Part shown: positions 1 through 6,636 of the stretch, piece by piece
How the letters are laid out: every line of letters starts with the position of its first letter
How positions within the stretch are numbered: the stretch's first letter is position 1
Assembly (NCBI GenBank): GCA_934351705.1
Contig: CAKRJK010000050.1
Coordinates: forward strand, 1-8,729
DNA from: an uncultured Lachnospiraceae bacterium
GTDB taxonomy: Bacteria > Bacillota > Clostridia > Lachnospirales > Lachnospiraceae
DNA: 8,729 nucleotides
Direction: 5' to 3'
The notes under the pieces: model-generated
What the model was told of the DNA's origin: nothing
Databases searched by the model: none
The model's input: the letters and a program-made list of their open reading frames with translations, nothing else
Made by a program: the position numbers and the translations under genes

Positions 1-1635
1 GCCTGAGGTTACCATAGAGGCATAACGTGCCAGATAGCCGGTTGTCACTTTCGGCTCTCTCGGCTGCCACTCTGCTTTTCTCTTTGCCATCTCTTCGTCT
101 GAAACTTTGACATTCAATTCCATCTTCGGAATGTTAATCTGAATGATGTCACCCTCTTTGATCAACGCAATCGGTCCGCCGACTGCCGCCTCCGGTGAAA
201 CGTGTCCGATAGAAGCGCCCCGGCTTGCCCCGGAGAAACGTCCGTCTGTGATCAGCGCTACGGAAGAACCGAGTCCCATTCCCGCAATCGCCGACGTTGG
301 ATTTAACATCTCACGCATACCCGGTCCGCCTTTTGGTCCCTCATAGCGGATTACCACAACATCACCCTCTACGATTTTGCCGCCTTTGATCGCCTCGATC
401 GCATCTTCCTCGCATTCAAAGACTCTCGCTGGACCTTCATGCTCCATCATCTCCGGTACGACTGCCGAGCGTTTTACCACGCCGCCGTCCGGTGCGAGAT
501 TGCCTTTTAACACGGCAAGACCGCCTGTGGTACTGTACGGATTATCTAACGGACGGATAACCTCTGTGTTCTTATTGACAGCACCTTTGATATTTTCTCC
601 GATTGTTTTTCCGGTTACCGTCATACAATCCAAATGTAATAAATCCAATTCCGCAAGTTCGTTCATTACGGCGTACACGCCGCCTGCCTCGTTCAAATCC
701 TCCATATAGGTCGGACCTGCCGGTGCCAGATGACACAGATTCGGTGTTTTTTCGCTGATCTCATTTGCAAACGCAATGTCAAAGTCGAATCCTACTTCAT
801 GTGCGATTGCCGGCAGATGCAGCATACTGTTTGTGGAACATCCGAGTGCCATATCCACTGTCAACGCATTTAAAATTGCTTCTTTTGTCATAATATCTCT
901 CGGTCTGATATTCTTGCGATACAAGTCCATAACCGCCATTCCTGCGTGTTTTGCAAGACGGATTCTGTCGGAATAAACTGCCGGGATCGTACCGTTGCCT
1001 TTTAATCCCATTCCGAGTGCCTCGGTTAAACAGTTCATGGAATTTGCCGTGTACATACCGGAACAGGAGCCGCAGGTCGGACAGACCTTCTCCTCAAATT
1101 CACATACATCTTCCTCGGTCATATTGCCTGCTGCATACGCTCCGACCGCCTCAAACATAGAGGAAAGACTTTTCTTCTCTCCTTTGACTCTTCCTGCGAG
1201 CATAGGTCCGCCGGATACGAACACCGTCGGTACATTGACTCTGGCTGCCGCCATCAAAAGTCCCGGCACGTTCTTATCACAGTTTGGCACCATGACAAGT
1301 GCGTCAAACTGATGTGCGGTTGCCATACACTCTGTGGAATCACAGATCAAATCTCTGGTTACTAATGAATATTTCATGCCAATGTGTCCCATTGCAATTC
1401 CGTCGCAGACTGCGATCGCCGGAAATACCACCGGCACACCTCCTGCCTCTGCAACGCCCATCTTGACTGCATTGACAATTTTATCTAAATTCATATGTCC
1501 CGGTACAATCTCATTGTAGGAACTTACGATACCGACTAACGGTTTGTCCATCTCTTCTTTTGTGAATCCGAGTGCATTAAACAGGGAACGGTGCGGTGCC
1601 TGCTGCATACCCTTTTTTACGTTATCACTTTTCAT
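1..1635 (-). CDS. ilvD: Dihydroxy-acid dehydratase, 3' end cut by window
   Basis: Converts 2,3-dihydroxy-isovalerate and 2,3-dihydroxy-3-methylvalerate to the keto acids that lead to valine, leucine and isoleucine; a cytoplasmic iron-sulfur lyase. The frame is open from the ATG at 1635 to the left edge (545 codons) and ends in YASMVTSG, so probably fewer than about 15 residues are missing. Visible family signatures: NCDKNVPG with Cys119, [10 protein letters not shown] with Cys185/188/191, [14 protein letters not shown], and [10 protein letters not shown] with the likely catalytic base Ser468. The first cluster-ligand region reads VPGH, as in E. coli IlvD, rather than the PCN of plant-type enzymes, and an extra Cys77 lies in VCDGI. 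The start is supported by AAGGAGG at 1643-1649, seven bases upstream. It lies 33 bp after leuB on the same strand, so the two are probably cotranscribed. Confidence 0.97.
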   Translation of the reverse strand, partial: MKSDNVKKGMQQAPHRSLFNALGFTKEEMDKPLVGIVSSYNEIVPGHMNLDKIVNAVKMGVAEAGGVPVVFPAIAVCDGIAMGHIGMKYSLVTRDLICDSTECMATAHQFDALVMVPNCDKNVPGLLMAAARVNVPTVFVSGGPMLAGRVKGEKKSLSSMFEAVGAYAAGNMTEEDVCEFEEKVCPTCGSCSGMYTANSMNCLTEALGMGLKGNGTIPAVYSDRIRLAKHAGMAVMDLYRKNIRPRDIMTKEAILNALTVDMALGCSTNSMLHLPAIAHEVGFDFDIAFANEISEKTPNLCHLAPAGPTYMEDLNEAGGVYAVMNELAELDLLHLDCMTVTGKTIGENIKGAVNKNTEVIRPLDNPYSTTGGLAVLKGNLAPDGGVVKRSAVVPEMMEHEGPARVFECEEDAIEAIKGGKIVEGDVVVIRYEGPKGGPGMREMLNPTSAIAGMGLGSSVALITDGRFSGASRGASIGHVSPEAAVGGPIALIKEGDIIQINIPKMELNVKVSDEEMAKRKAEWQPREPKVTTGYLARYASMVTSG

Positions 1636-1668
1636 GCTGTTTCCTCCTTAACTTGCCGATAAAAACAA

Positions 1669-2769
1669 TTAGATTCTCTCGCAAATCAAATCGCCCATCT
1701 TCTCTGTGCCAACCTGTGTCACGCCTGCCTTTTTCTCTTCTTCCTGCGGCATGATGTCAATGGTTCTGTAACCATCCTTTAACACCTGTTTGACCGCCTG
1801 CTCTACTGCGTCCGCTTCTTTATCTAAATCAAAGGAATAACGCAGCATCATTGCGGCACTTAAAATCGTTGCTATCGGATTGGCAATTCCCTTGCCCGCA
1901 ATATCCGGTGCAGAACCGCCGCTCGGCTCGTAAAGTCCGAACTTTGTCTCGTTCAGACTCGCGGATGACAACATTCCGATGGAACCGGTCACCATACTTG
2001 CCTCATCGGATAGAATATCTCCGAACATGTTCTCTGTCAAAATCACATCAAATTGTGCAGGATCTTTGACAAGCTGCATTGCACAGTTGTCGACAAGCAT
2101 ATGCTCATAAGTAACTTCCGGATAATCCTTTGCCACCTCTTCTACGATTTTTCTCCAAAGTCTGGAGGAATCCAATACGTTCGCCTTATCCACGCTTGTC
2201 ACTTTTTTTCTTCTTTTCATTGCAATATCAAAACCGCGAATTGCAATTCTTCTGATTTCATTCTCATTGTAAGTCAGTGTATCCTCTGCCGTCATGACGC
2301 CGTCACGCTCTTCGGTCACCCGGTTTCCAAAGTAAAGACCTCCGGTCAGCTCACGCATGATCATCATATCAAAGCCATCCCCGATAATGTCATCGCGAAG
2401 CGGACAAGCCTCTTTTAATTCTTCATATAAATATGCCGGTCTTAAATTGGCAAACAAATTCAAGGATTTTCTCAGCTTCAAAAGACCTGCCTCCGGTCGT
2501 AATTCCGGCGGAAGCTGATACCACGAAGATGTGCTGGTATTTCCTCCGATGGAACCCATCAACACGGCATCTGATGATTTTGCCGCCTTGATCGCCTCAT
2601 CTGTCAAAGGCACTCCGGTTGCATCGATGGAACAGCCACCCATCAAAATCTCTTCATAATCAAATTCGTGTCCGAACTTCTGTCCGACTTTGTCTAATAC
2701 TTTTTTTGCCTCTTTTACGATCTCCGGTCCGATACCGTCACCGGAAATAACACCTACATGGAAATTCAT
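1669..2769 (-). CDS. leuB: 3-isopropylmalate dehydrogenase
   Basis: NAD-dependent oxidative decarboxylation of 3-isopropylmalate, the third leucine-specific step; a cytoplasmic dimer in known members. The 366-residue length is normal for the family. The N-terminal GDGIGPE (residues 10-16) is typical. Likely substrate arginines are Arg100, Arg110 and Arg139 (the last in MRELTGGLYFG), with Lys195 and Tyr146 in the active site. Metal-binding aspartates are Asp227 (VDN), Asp251 and Asp255 (FGDILSDEAS). The NAD loop GSAPDIAGKGIANP spans about 285-298. The ATG at 2769 is preceded by AGGAAGG-type purines at normal spacing. It is first in the leuB-ilvD unit; leuA and leuCD are not in the window, so the rest of the pathway is encoded elsewhere or further left. 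Confidence 0.97.
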   Translation of the reverse strand: MNFHVGVISGDGIGPEIVKEAKKVLDKVGQKFGHEFDYEEILMGGCSIDATGVPLTDEAIKAAKSSDAVLMGSIGGNTSTSSWYQLPPELRPEAGLLKLRKSLNLFANLRPAYLYEELKEACPLRDDIIGDGFDMMIMRELTGGLYFGNRVTEERDGVMTAEDTLTYNENEIRRIAIRGFDIAMKRRKKVTSVDKANVLDSSRLWRKIVEEVAKDYPEVTYEHMLVDNCAMQLVKDPAQFDVILTENMFGDILSDEASMVTGSIGMLSSASLNETKFGLYEPSGGSAPDIAGKGIANPIATILSAAMMLRYSFDLDKEADAVEQAVKQVLKDGYRTIDIMPQEEEKKAGVTQVGTEKMGDLICERI

Positions 2770-2828
2770 CTTACTACTTCCTTCCTGCTTTTCTACTGCA
2801 CTTGGGTAAAATATCCCTATTAGATACT

Positions 2829-2857
2829 ATCATATTATATTTGAATTTAGATTTCAA
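2829..2857 (-). promoter_or_regulatory. Sigma-A-type promoter for leuB-ilvD
   Basis: On the minus strand TTGAAA (2852-2857) and TATGAT (2829-2834) are separated by exactly 17 bp. Predicted transcription start is near 2822, giving a leader of about 50 nt before the leuB ATG. That is too short for a T-box or a leader-peptide attenuator, so regulation, if any, is more likely at initiation. Confidence 0.65.
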
Positions 2858-2875
2858 TATAAAATGTGATTATGA

Positions 2876-2904
2876 TTGCAAATTTCTTTTTCGTATGCTA
2901 TGAT
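2876..2904 (+). promoter_or_regulatory. Extended -10 promoter for the PfoR-like gene
   Basis: TTGCAA (2876-2881), a 17-bp spacer and TATGAT (2899-2904), with a TGn extended -10 at 2896-2898. Predicted start is near 2911. Its -35 lies only 18 bp from the -35 of the opposing leuB promoter, so a regulator bound between them could affect both. Confidence 0.7.
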
Positions 2905-2912
2905 TGTACAGT

Positions 2913-2930
2913 CAGTTGTCTTGTCAACTG
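2913..2930. promoter_or_regulatory. Short dyad at the predicted +1, possible operator
   Basis: CAGTTG (2913-2918) and CAACTG (2925-2930) form a perfect 6-bp inverted repeat around TCTTGT. Two further pairs follow outside a single mismatch (2910-2911 with 2932-2933). It sits just downstream of the predicted start of the PfoR-like transcript. This could be a repressor site or a small 5'-leader hairpin; no regulator family is recognised. Confidence 0.35.
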
Positions 2931-2957
2931 TCTAATATTTTGTAGAGGAGTATACAT

Positions 2958-4028
2958 ATGGAAAAAGAACAGAATTCTTTTCAAAAATTTTTAGCCAGAA
3001 AAAATATTGTTTTTTCTGCAAAACGCTACGGCATTGATGCCTTGGGTGCTATGGCACAGGGACTCTTTGCCTCTCTTTTAATCGGAACGATTATCGCAAC
3101 TTTGGGAGAACAGCTTGGAATTGAGCTTTTGATTACAATCGGCGGATATGCCAAAGCAATTGCCGGACCTGCGATGGCGGTTGCAATCGGATATGCTTTG
3201 CAGGCTCCGCCTTTGGTACTGTTTTCGCTTGTGGCTGTCGGAAACGCAGCAAACACCCTCGGCGGTGCAGGCGGTCCTCTTGCCGTCCTGGTGGTTACCA
3301 TTTTTGCCGCTGAATTTGGAAAAGCAGTCTCAAAAGAAACCAAAGTAGACATTCTGGTAACACCGCTTGTCACGATCTTTGTCGGCGCCCTGCTCTCTGT
3401 CTGGTGGGCTCCTGCTATCGGAAAAGCAGCGAGTGCTGTCGGAAATCTGATTATGTGGGCAACGGAATTAAGACCATTCCTGATGGGTATCTTAGTATCT
3501 GTTATCGTGGGAATCGCACTGACACTTCCTATCAGTAGTGCCGCTATCTGTGCCGCACTAAGCCTGACCGGTCTTGCCGGAGGAGCTGCGGTTGCCGGAT
3601 GTTGTGCCCAGATGGTTGGCTTTGCCGTAATGAGCTTTAAAGAAAATAAATGGGGCGGACTTGTTGCACAGGGAATCGGTACCAGTATGCTTCAGATGGG
3701 TAATATTGTAAAGAATCCGAGAATCTGGATTCCGCCGACACTTGCCTCTGCTATTACCGGACCAATCGCTACTTGTATTTTTAAATTGGAAATGAACGGT
3801 ACTCCGGTTTCTTCCGGAATGGGTACCTGCGGATTTGTCGGTCAGATCGGTGTTTACACCGGATGGGTGAGTGATATTGCTGCGGGAACGAAAACAGCGA
3901 TTACGGCATTTGACTGGATCGGGTTGATTTTGATCTGTTTTGTGCTTCCGGCGATTTTGAGTGTTGTATTTTGTAAAATCCTTCAGAAGATCGGATGGAT
4001 TAAGGATGGGGATATGACTTTAGAGTAG
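2958..4028 (+). CDS. PfoR-like PTS EIIC-type membrane protein
   Basis: A 356-residue, strongly hydrophobic, Gly/Ala-rich protein resembling the PTS_EIIC_2 / PfoR family of integral membrane proteins in Firmicutes. Several membrane segments are visible, for example at about 36-58, 64-82, 84-119, 131-152, 172-202, 205-226, 258-275 and 319-343. Family-like motifs are GIGTSMLQMGN (239-249), RIWIPPTLASAITGPI (255-270) and a Gly-rich loop near 280-297. It lacks a fused EIIA or EIIB domain, and no phosphotransfer partner is encoded nearby. A phosphotransfer role is therefore not shown; the substrate is unknown. The C. perfringens PfoR name reflects a reported link to perfringolysin expression, which says little here. 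The ATG at 2958 follows AGAGGAG (2944-2950). The gene is divergent from leuB and has its own promoter. Confidence 0.88.
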   Translation: MEKEQNSFQKFLARKNIVFSAKRYGIDALGAMAQGLFASLLIGTIIATLGEQLGIELLITIGGYAKAIAGPAMAVAIGYALQAPPLVLFSLVAVGNAANTLGGAGGPLAVLVVTIFAAEFGKAVSKETKVDILVTPLVTIFVGALLSVWWAPAIGKAASAVGNLIMWATELRPFLMGILVSVIVGIALTLPISSAAICAALSLTGLAGGAAVAGCCAQMVGFAVMSFKENKWGGLVAQGIGTSMLQMGNIVKNPRIWIPPTLASAITGPIATCIFKLEMNGTPVSSGMGTCGFVGQIGVYTGWVSDIAAGTKTAITAFDWIGLILICFVLPAILSVVFCKILQKIGWIKDGDMTLE

Positions 4029-4030
4029 GG

Positions 4031-4051
4031 TTGATGGTTGATGGTTGATGG
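4031..4051. repeat. Three tandem TTGATGG heptamers
   Basis: Three exact head-to-tail copies of TTGATGG (4031-4037, 4038-4044, 4045-4051) begin two bases after the PfoR-like stop codon. They lie 14 bp before the left end of the large palindrome. Short tandem heptamers like this can vary in copy number; no function is assigned. Confidence 0.9.
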
Positions 4052-4065
4052 CTACCCGGACGCTC

Positions 4066-4279
4066 GCGGATAAGGCGTCCCCAAAATAAAGACAAAACGG
4101 GAACTTTTTAGCGGCAGTAAATAGCCGCCCAGGCAGACGTTATGAAACTGCCGTATCAGAAACTCGACACTTGCGTGTCTCAAACAGTCTGATGCGGCAG
4201 TTACGTTTTGCTTGGGCGGCTATTAACTGCCACACAAAAGTTCTCGTAAATGCCTTTATTTTGGGGACGCCTTATCCGC
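4066..4279. repeat. 214-bp near-perfect palindromic element
   Basis: The ends are a flawless 26-bp inverted repeat (4066-4091 with 4254-4279). Inside, the arms continue to pair: 4097-4108 with 4236-4247, 4113-4118 with 4226-4231, 4120-4136 with 4208-4224 (GGCGG/CCGCC core), 4137-4140 with 4203-4206, 4146-4159 with 4189-4202, and 4166-4170 with 4175-4179 closing a TTGC loop. I count about 85 pairs over 214 nt. No convincing protein is encoded and no target-site duplication is seen outside the ends. It lies between two convergent genes, where it may also stop transcription. It could be a MITE-like mobile palindrome, a structured RNA or a decayed repeat. The palindrome itself is certain; its nature is not. 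Confidence 0.95.
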
Positions 4280-4298
4280 AAGCTGGTTTTCGGTGCCG

Positions 4299-4430
4299 TC
4301 AATGTGGTAGGGCGTTTGCTCTCCGAAAACCTTGCCCGGAAGCAGAAATATCATAATAGCCGTTCGTTTTATAGCGAACGGTAAATTTCTCACCCGCATA
4401 TGTTTCTTTATCCAACGACCTTATTTCCAT
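4299..4430 (-). pseudogene. Probable N-terminal fragment of a GNAT acetyltransferase
   Basis: The 43-codon frame from ATG 4430 reads MEIRSLDKETYAGEKF followed by TVRYKTNGYYDISASGQGF. This resembles the start of a group of clostridial GNAT N-acetyltransferases, in which the acetyl-CoA-binding core follows. Here the frame ends in RRANALPH and a stop at 4299, 20 bp from the right end of the 214-bp palindrome, and none of the catalytic core is present. AGGGG lies upstream at a plausible spacing, so a start at 4430 is reasonable; the frame is open further upstream to 4499 without a better start. It lies about 90 bp downstream of lepA on the same strand. The family call rests on remembered sequence resemblance over about 35 residues; a short unrelated peptide remains possible. 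Confidence 0.45.
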
Positions 4431-4480
4431 ATATTTTCGCCCCTGCATATTCAAGTTGTCCTGATTCTTCTTTGCTCCGT

Positions 4481-4503
4481 CTTCCTGCCCTTCGGACAAG
4501 AAG
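4481..4503 (-). other. Hairpin in the lepA 3' untranslated region
   Basis: Read on the lepA strand, CTTCTTGTCC and GGGCAGGAAG pair over 10 positions around a GAA loop, using two G-U wobbles that would be A-C mismatches on the other strand. It starts about 20 nt after the lepA stop. No U-tract follows, so it is not a canonical intrinsic terminator; it may be an mRNA 3'-end stabiliser or chance. Confidence 0.4.
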
Positions 4504-4522
4504 CATCCCTCTATCTCTTTAT

Positions 4523-6340
4523 CTATTTTCCGTCATCCAGCTTGAGTACACTCATGAACGCTTCCTGCGGAATCTCTACGCTGCCGACCTGACGCATACG
4601 TTTTTTACCCTCTTTTTGCTTTTCTAACAATTTCTTCTTACGGGTAATATCACCGCCGTAGCATTTTGCCAGCACGTCTTTTCTCATCGCCTTGACGGTC
4701 TCTCTCGCAATAATCTTACTGCCGACAGCCGCCTGTATCGGGATTTCAAAAAGATGTCTCGGAATCTCCTCTTTTAATTTTTCACACATCTTTCTGCCTC
4801 TCTCGTAGGCACTGCCAGAAAAGACGATGAACGAAAGTGCATCCACTTCTTCTCTGTTGATCAGAATATCGAGTTTTACAAGCTCGGAACGCACGTAGCC
4901 TTTCATCTCATAGTCAAAGGAGGCGTATCCTCTGGAACGTGATTTTAACGCGTCGAAGAAATCATAGATGATCTCGTTCAACGGCAGATCGTATTTGATC
5001 AGTGCTCTGGTCTCCTCCATGTACTCCATACTGATATAGGTTCCACGTCGTTCCTGACACAAGTCCATGATGGCTCCGATGTAGTCGCTTGTCACCATGA
5101 TCTCGGCACTGACAACCGGCTCCTCCATGTAGTCGATCTCGGACGGTTCCGGTAAGTTGGACGGATTGGTCAGTTCAATCACCTCACCGTTGGTCTTATG
5201 CACTTTGTAGATAACGCTCGGTGCTGTGGTAACCAGATCCAGGTTGTATTCTCTCTCCAATCTCTCCTGTATGATTTCCAGATGCAACAGTCCCAAAAAT
5301 CCGCAGCGGAAACCAAATCCCAATGCAACCGATGTCTCAGGTTCAAATTGGAGTGCCGCATCATTTAGCTGCAACTTTTCTAAGGCATCTCTTAAATCAG
5401 GATATTTCGCTCCATCCGCCGGATAAAGACCGCAGTATACCATCGGATTGACTTTTTTGTATCCAGGCAACGGCTCTTTGCACGGATTATTTGCATCGGT
5501 CACAGTATCTCCGACACGGGTATCCGCAACATTTTTCAAACTTGCCGTAATGTAACCTACCATACCGGCAGAAAGCTCCTCACACGGAATAAACTGTCCT
5601 GCGCCGAAATAACCGACTTCCACGACATCTGCTTTTGCCCCCGTCGCCATCATCTGTATGGTAGTTCCCACTTTGACACTACCCTCACGAATACGGCAGA
5701 ATACGATTACTCCTTTATAAGAATCATATAAAGAATCAAAGATCAATGCCTGAAGCGGTGCGTTCGCATCTCCCGTCGGTGCAGGAATCTTCTCTACGAT
5801 CTGTTCTAACACCTGATCTACATTCAATCCTGTCTTTGCGGAAATCTGCGGTGCATCCTGGGCTTCGATTCCGATCACGTCCTCGATCTCATCAATAACT
5901 CTCTGCGGCTCGGCACTCGGCAGATCGATCTTGTTGATCACCGGCATGACGTCCAGATCATGGTCAAGTGCAAGGTAGACATTCGCCAAGGTCTGTGCCT
6001 CGATTCCCTGTGCCGCATCCACCACGAGGATCGCACCGTCACACGCCGCAAGACTTCTGCTGACTTCATAGTTAAAATCCACATGTCCCGGTGTGTCAAT
6101 CAGATTAAAAATATACTCTTCCCCATCCTTTGCCGTATAGACGATACGAACCGCCTGTGCCTTGATGGTGATACCTCTCTCCCGCTCCAAATCCATGTTG
6201 TCGAGAACCTGCGACTGCATCTCTCTGCTCGTCAATAAGCCTGTCTGCTCGATAATGCGGTCTGCAAGGGTGGATTTGCCGTGATCTATATGGGCTATAA
6301 TACAAAAATTACGAATTTTACTCTGGTCTATCTGTGACAT
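4523..6340 (-). CDS. lepA: Elongation factor 4 (LepA), ribosomal GTPase
   Basis: Translational GTPase that binds the ribosome, proposed to back-translocate or assist biogenesis and translation under stress. The 605-residue length fits the family. GTPase motifs in order are G1 AHIDHGKST (16-24), G2 Thr58 in RGITIKAQ, G3 DTPGH (82-86), G4 NKID (136-139) and G5 SAK (167-169). The LepA-specific C-terminal domain ends with [20 protein letters not shown] and the basic tail [18 protein letters not shown] chose the ATG at 6340: GGAGGAA at 6344-6350 is well placed for it. The in-frame TTG at 6352 overlaps that Shine-Dalgarno and is unlikely to be used. The gene follows the 53-residue membrane protein by 35 bp, with no promoter evident in between. 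HemW, a frequent downstream neighbour in Clostridia, is not present here. Confidence 0.98.
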   Translation of the reverse strand: MSQIDQSKIRNFCIIAHIDHGKSTLADRIIEQTGLLTSREMQSQVLDNMDLERERGITIKAQAVRIVYTAKDGEEYIFNLIDTPGHVDFNYEVSRSLAACDGAILVVDAAQGIEAQTLANVYLALDHDLDVMPVINKIDLPSAEPQRVIDEIEDVIGIEAQDAPQISAKTGLNVDQVLEQIVEKIPAPTGDANAPLQALIFDSLYDSYKGVIVFCRIREGSVKVGTTIQMMATGAKADVVEVGYFGAGQFIPCEELSAGMVGYITASLKNVADTRVGDTVTDANNPCKEPLPGYKKVNPMVYCGLYPADGAKYPDLRDALEKLQLNDAALQFEPETSVALGFGFRCGFLGLLHLEIIQERLEREYNLDLVTTAPSVIYKVHKTNGEVIELTNPSNLPEPSEIDYMEEPVVSAEIMVTSDYIGAIMDLCQERRGTYISMEYMEETRALIKYDLPLNEIIYDFFDALKSRSRGYASFDYEMKGYVRSELVKLDILINREEVDALSFIVFSGSAYERGRKMCEKLKEEIPRHLFEIPIQAAVGSKIIARETVKAMRKDVLAKCYGGDITRKKKLLEKQKEGKKRMRQVGSVEIPQEAFMSVLKLDDGK

Positions 6341-6343
6341 GTG

Positions 6344-6350
6344 TTCCTCC
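6344..6350 (-). promoter_or_regulatory. lepA ribosome binding site that sets the start
   Basis: On the minus strand GGAGGAA ends three bases before the ATG at 6340. An in-frame TTG at 6352 partly overlaps it and would have no Shine-Dalgarno of its own, so the ATG is preferred. Confidence 0.85.
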
Positions 6351-6375
6351 AAATACTTTTTTGCAGCATAAATCT

Positions 6376-6537
6376 CTAAATCAATTTACATATCTTCGCT
6401 ACGATGTAAAGAATGATAAAGATGACAAAATAGATTGCTACCATCATAATATCAGATACATTCCATATCTGTTTTGCCAATGCGCTGATAATGAGCGGAA
6501 TTGCCGCACAGCCTAAAAGTGACATTGTTTTTTTCAT
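6376..6537 (-). CDS. Small two-helix membrane protein, unknown function
   Basis: A 53-residue protein starting [10 protein letters not shown]. Two hydrophobic stretches are visible, about residues 5-21 and 30-50, separated by a short polar KQIWNVSD linker, with a C-terminal KICKLI. I do not recognise a family. The start at 6537 is chosen because AAGGAG (6546-6551) lies eight bases upstream; an in-frame ATG at 6567 has no such site and would start inside the terminator hairpin. It lies between the spoIIP terminator and lepA and is probably cotranscribed with lepA. A chance ORF is less likely given the good ribosome site, but the function is unknown. Confidence 0.65.
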   Translation of the reverse strand: MKKTMSLLGCAAIPLIISALAKQIWNVSDIMMVAIYFVIFIILYIVAKICKLI

Positions 6538-6554
6538 GTTATCTTCTCCTTCGC

Positions 6555-6584
6555 AAAAAAGCTGCAAGAATCACTTCCCGCAGC
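6555..6584 (-). terminator. Intrinsic terminator after spoIIP
   Basis: On the minus strand GCTGCGGGAA and TTCTTGCAGC form a 10-bp stem (two G-U pairs) around GTGA, followed directly by six T. The wobbles pair only on this strand. It ends the gpr-spoIIP transcript, yet lies between a promoter (6603-6631) and the small gene, so it can also act as a leader hairpin for small gene-lepA. Confidence 0.88.
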
Positions 6585-6602
6585 CGGATTTTTTCTCCCA
6601 TT

Positions 6603-6631
6603 ATCATATAATTTTTTTGTCCATTCGTCAA
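6603..6631 (-). promoter_or_regulatory. Sigma-A-type promoter for small gene-lepA
   Basis: TTGACG (6626-6631), a 17-bp spacer and TATGAT (6603-6608) on the minus strand, in the short gap after the spoIIP stop. Predicted start is near 6596, about 12 nt before the terminator hairpin and 60 nt before the ATG at 6537. The match to consensus is good; use in vivo is inferred. Confidence 0.65.
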
Positions 6632-6636
6632 TCTAT

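Noticed and set aside
2770..2828. T-box riboswitch or leader-peptide attenuator for leuB
   Set aside because: The predicted leader is only about 50 nt, with no terminator stem, no T-box core and no run of Leu/Val/Ile codons.
2835..2890. CodY-type box in the leuB/PfoR-like promoter region
   Set aside because: The best alignment to AATTTTCWGAAAATT that I could find has about seven mismatches, which is expected by chance in AT-rich DNA.
4031..4279. CRISPR array or retron
   Set aside because: The heptamers are contiguous without spacers, there is only one palindrome, and no cas or reverse transcriptase gene is present.
4052..4300. Insertion sequence or integrase attachment site
   Set aside because: No transposase or integrase is encoded, and no direct duplication flanks the 26-bp ends; only a non-autonomous element remains possible.
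4171..4356. Plus-strand 61-codon frame across the palindrome
   Set aside because: It lies over the right arm of the palindrome and its flank, has no ribosome site, and its protein has no recognisable feature.
4360..4381. CCGTTCG/CGAACGG hairpin as a terminator
   Set aside because: The 7-bp stem has no following U-tract on either strand and lies inside the GNAT-like frame, so it is probably incidental.
4332..4627. Two plus-strand frames antisense to the lepA 3' end
   Set aside because: They are antisense shadows of lepA and its 3' region, without ribosome sites or protein-like composition.
6341..6352. TTG at 6352 as the lepA start
   Set aside because: It overlaps the Shine-Dalgarno of the ATG at 6340, and LepA homologues begin close to the [17 protein letters not shown] segment.
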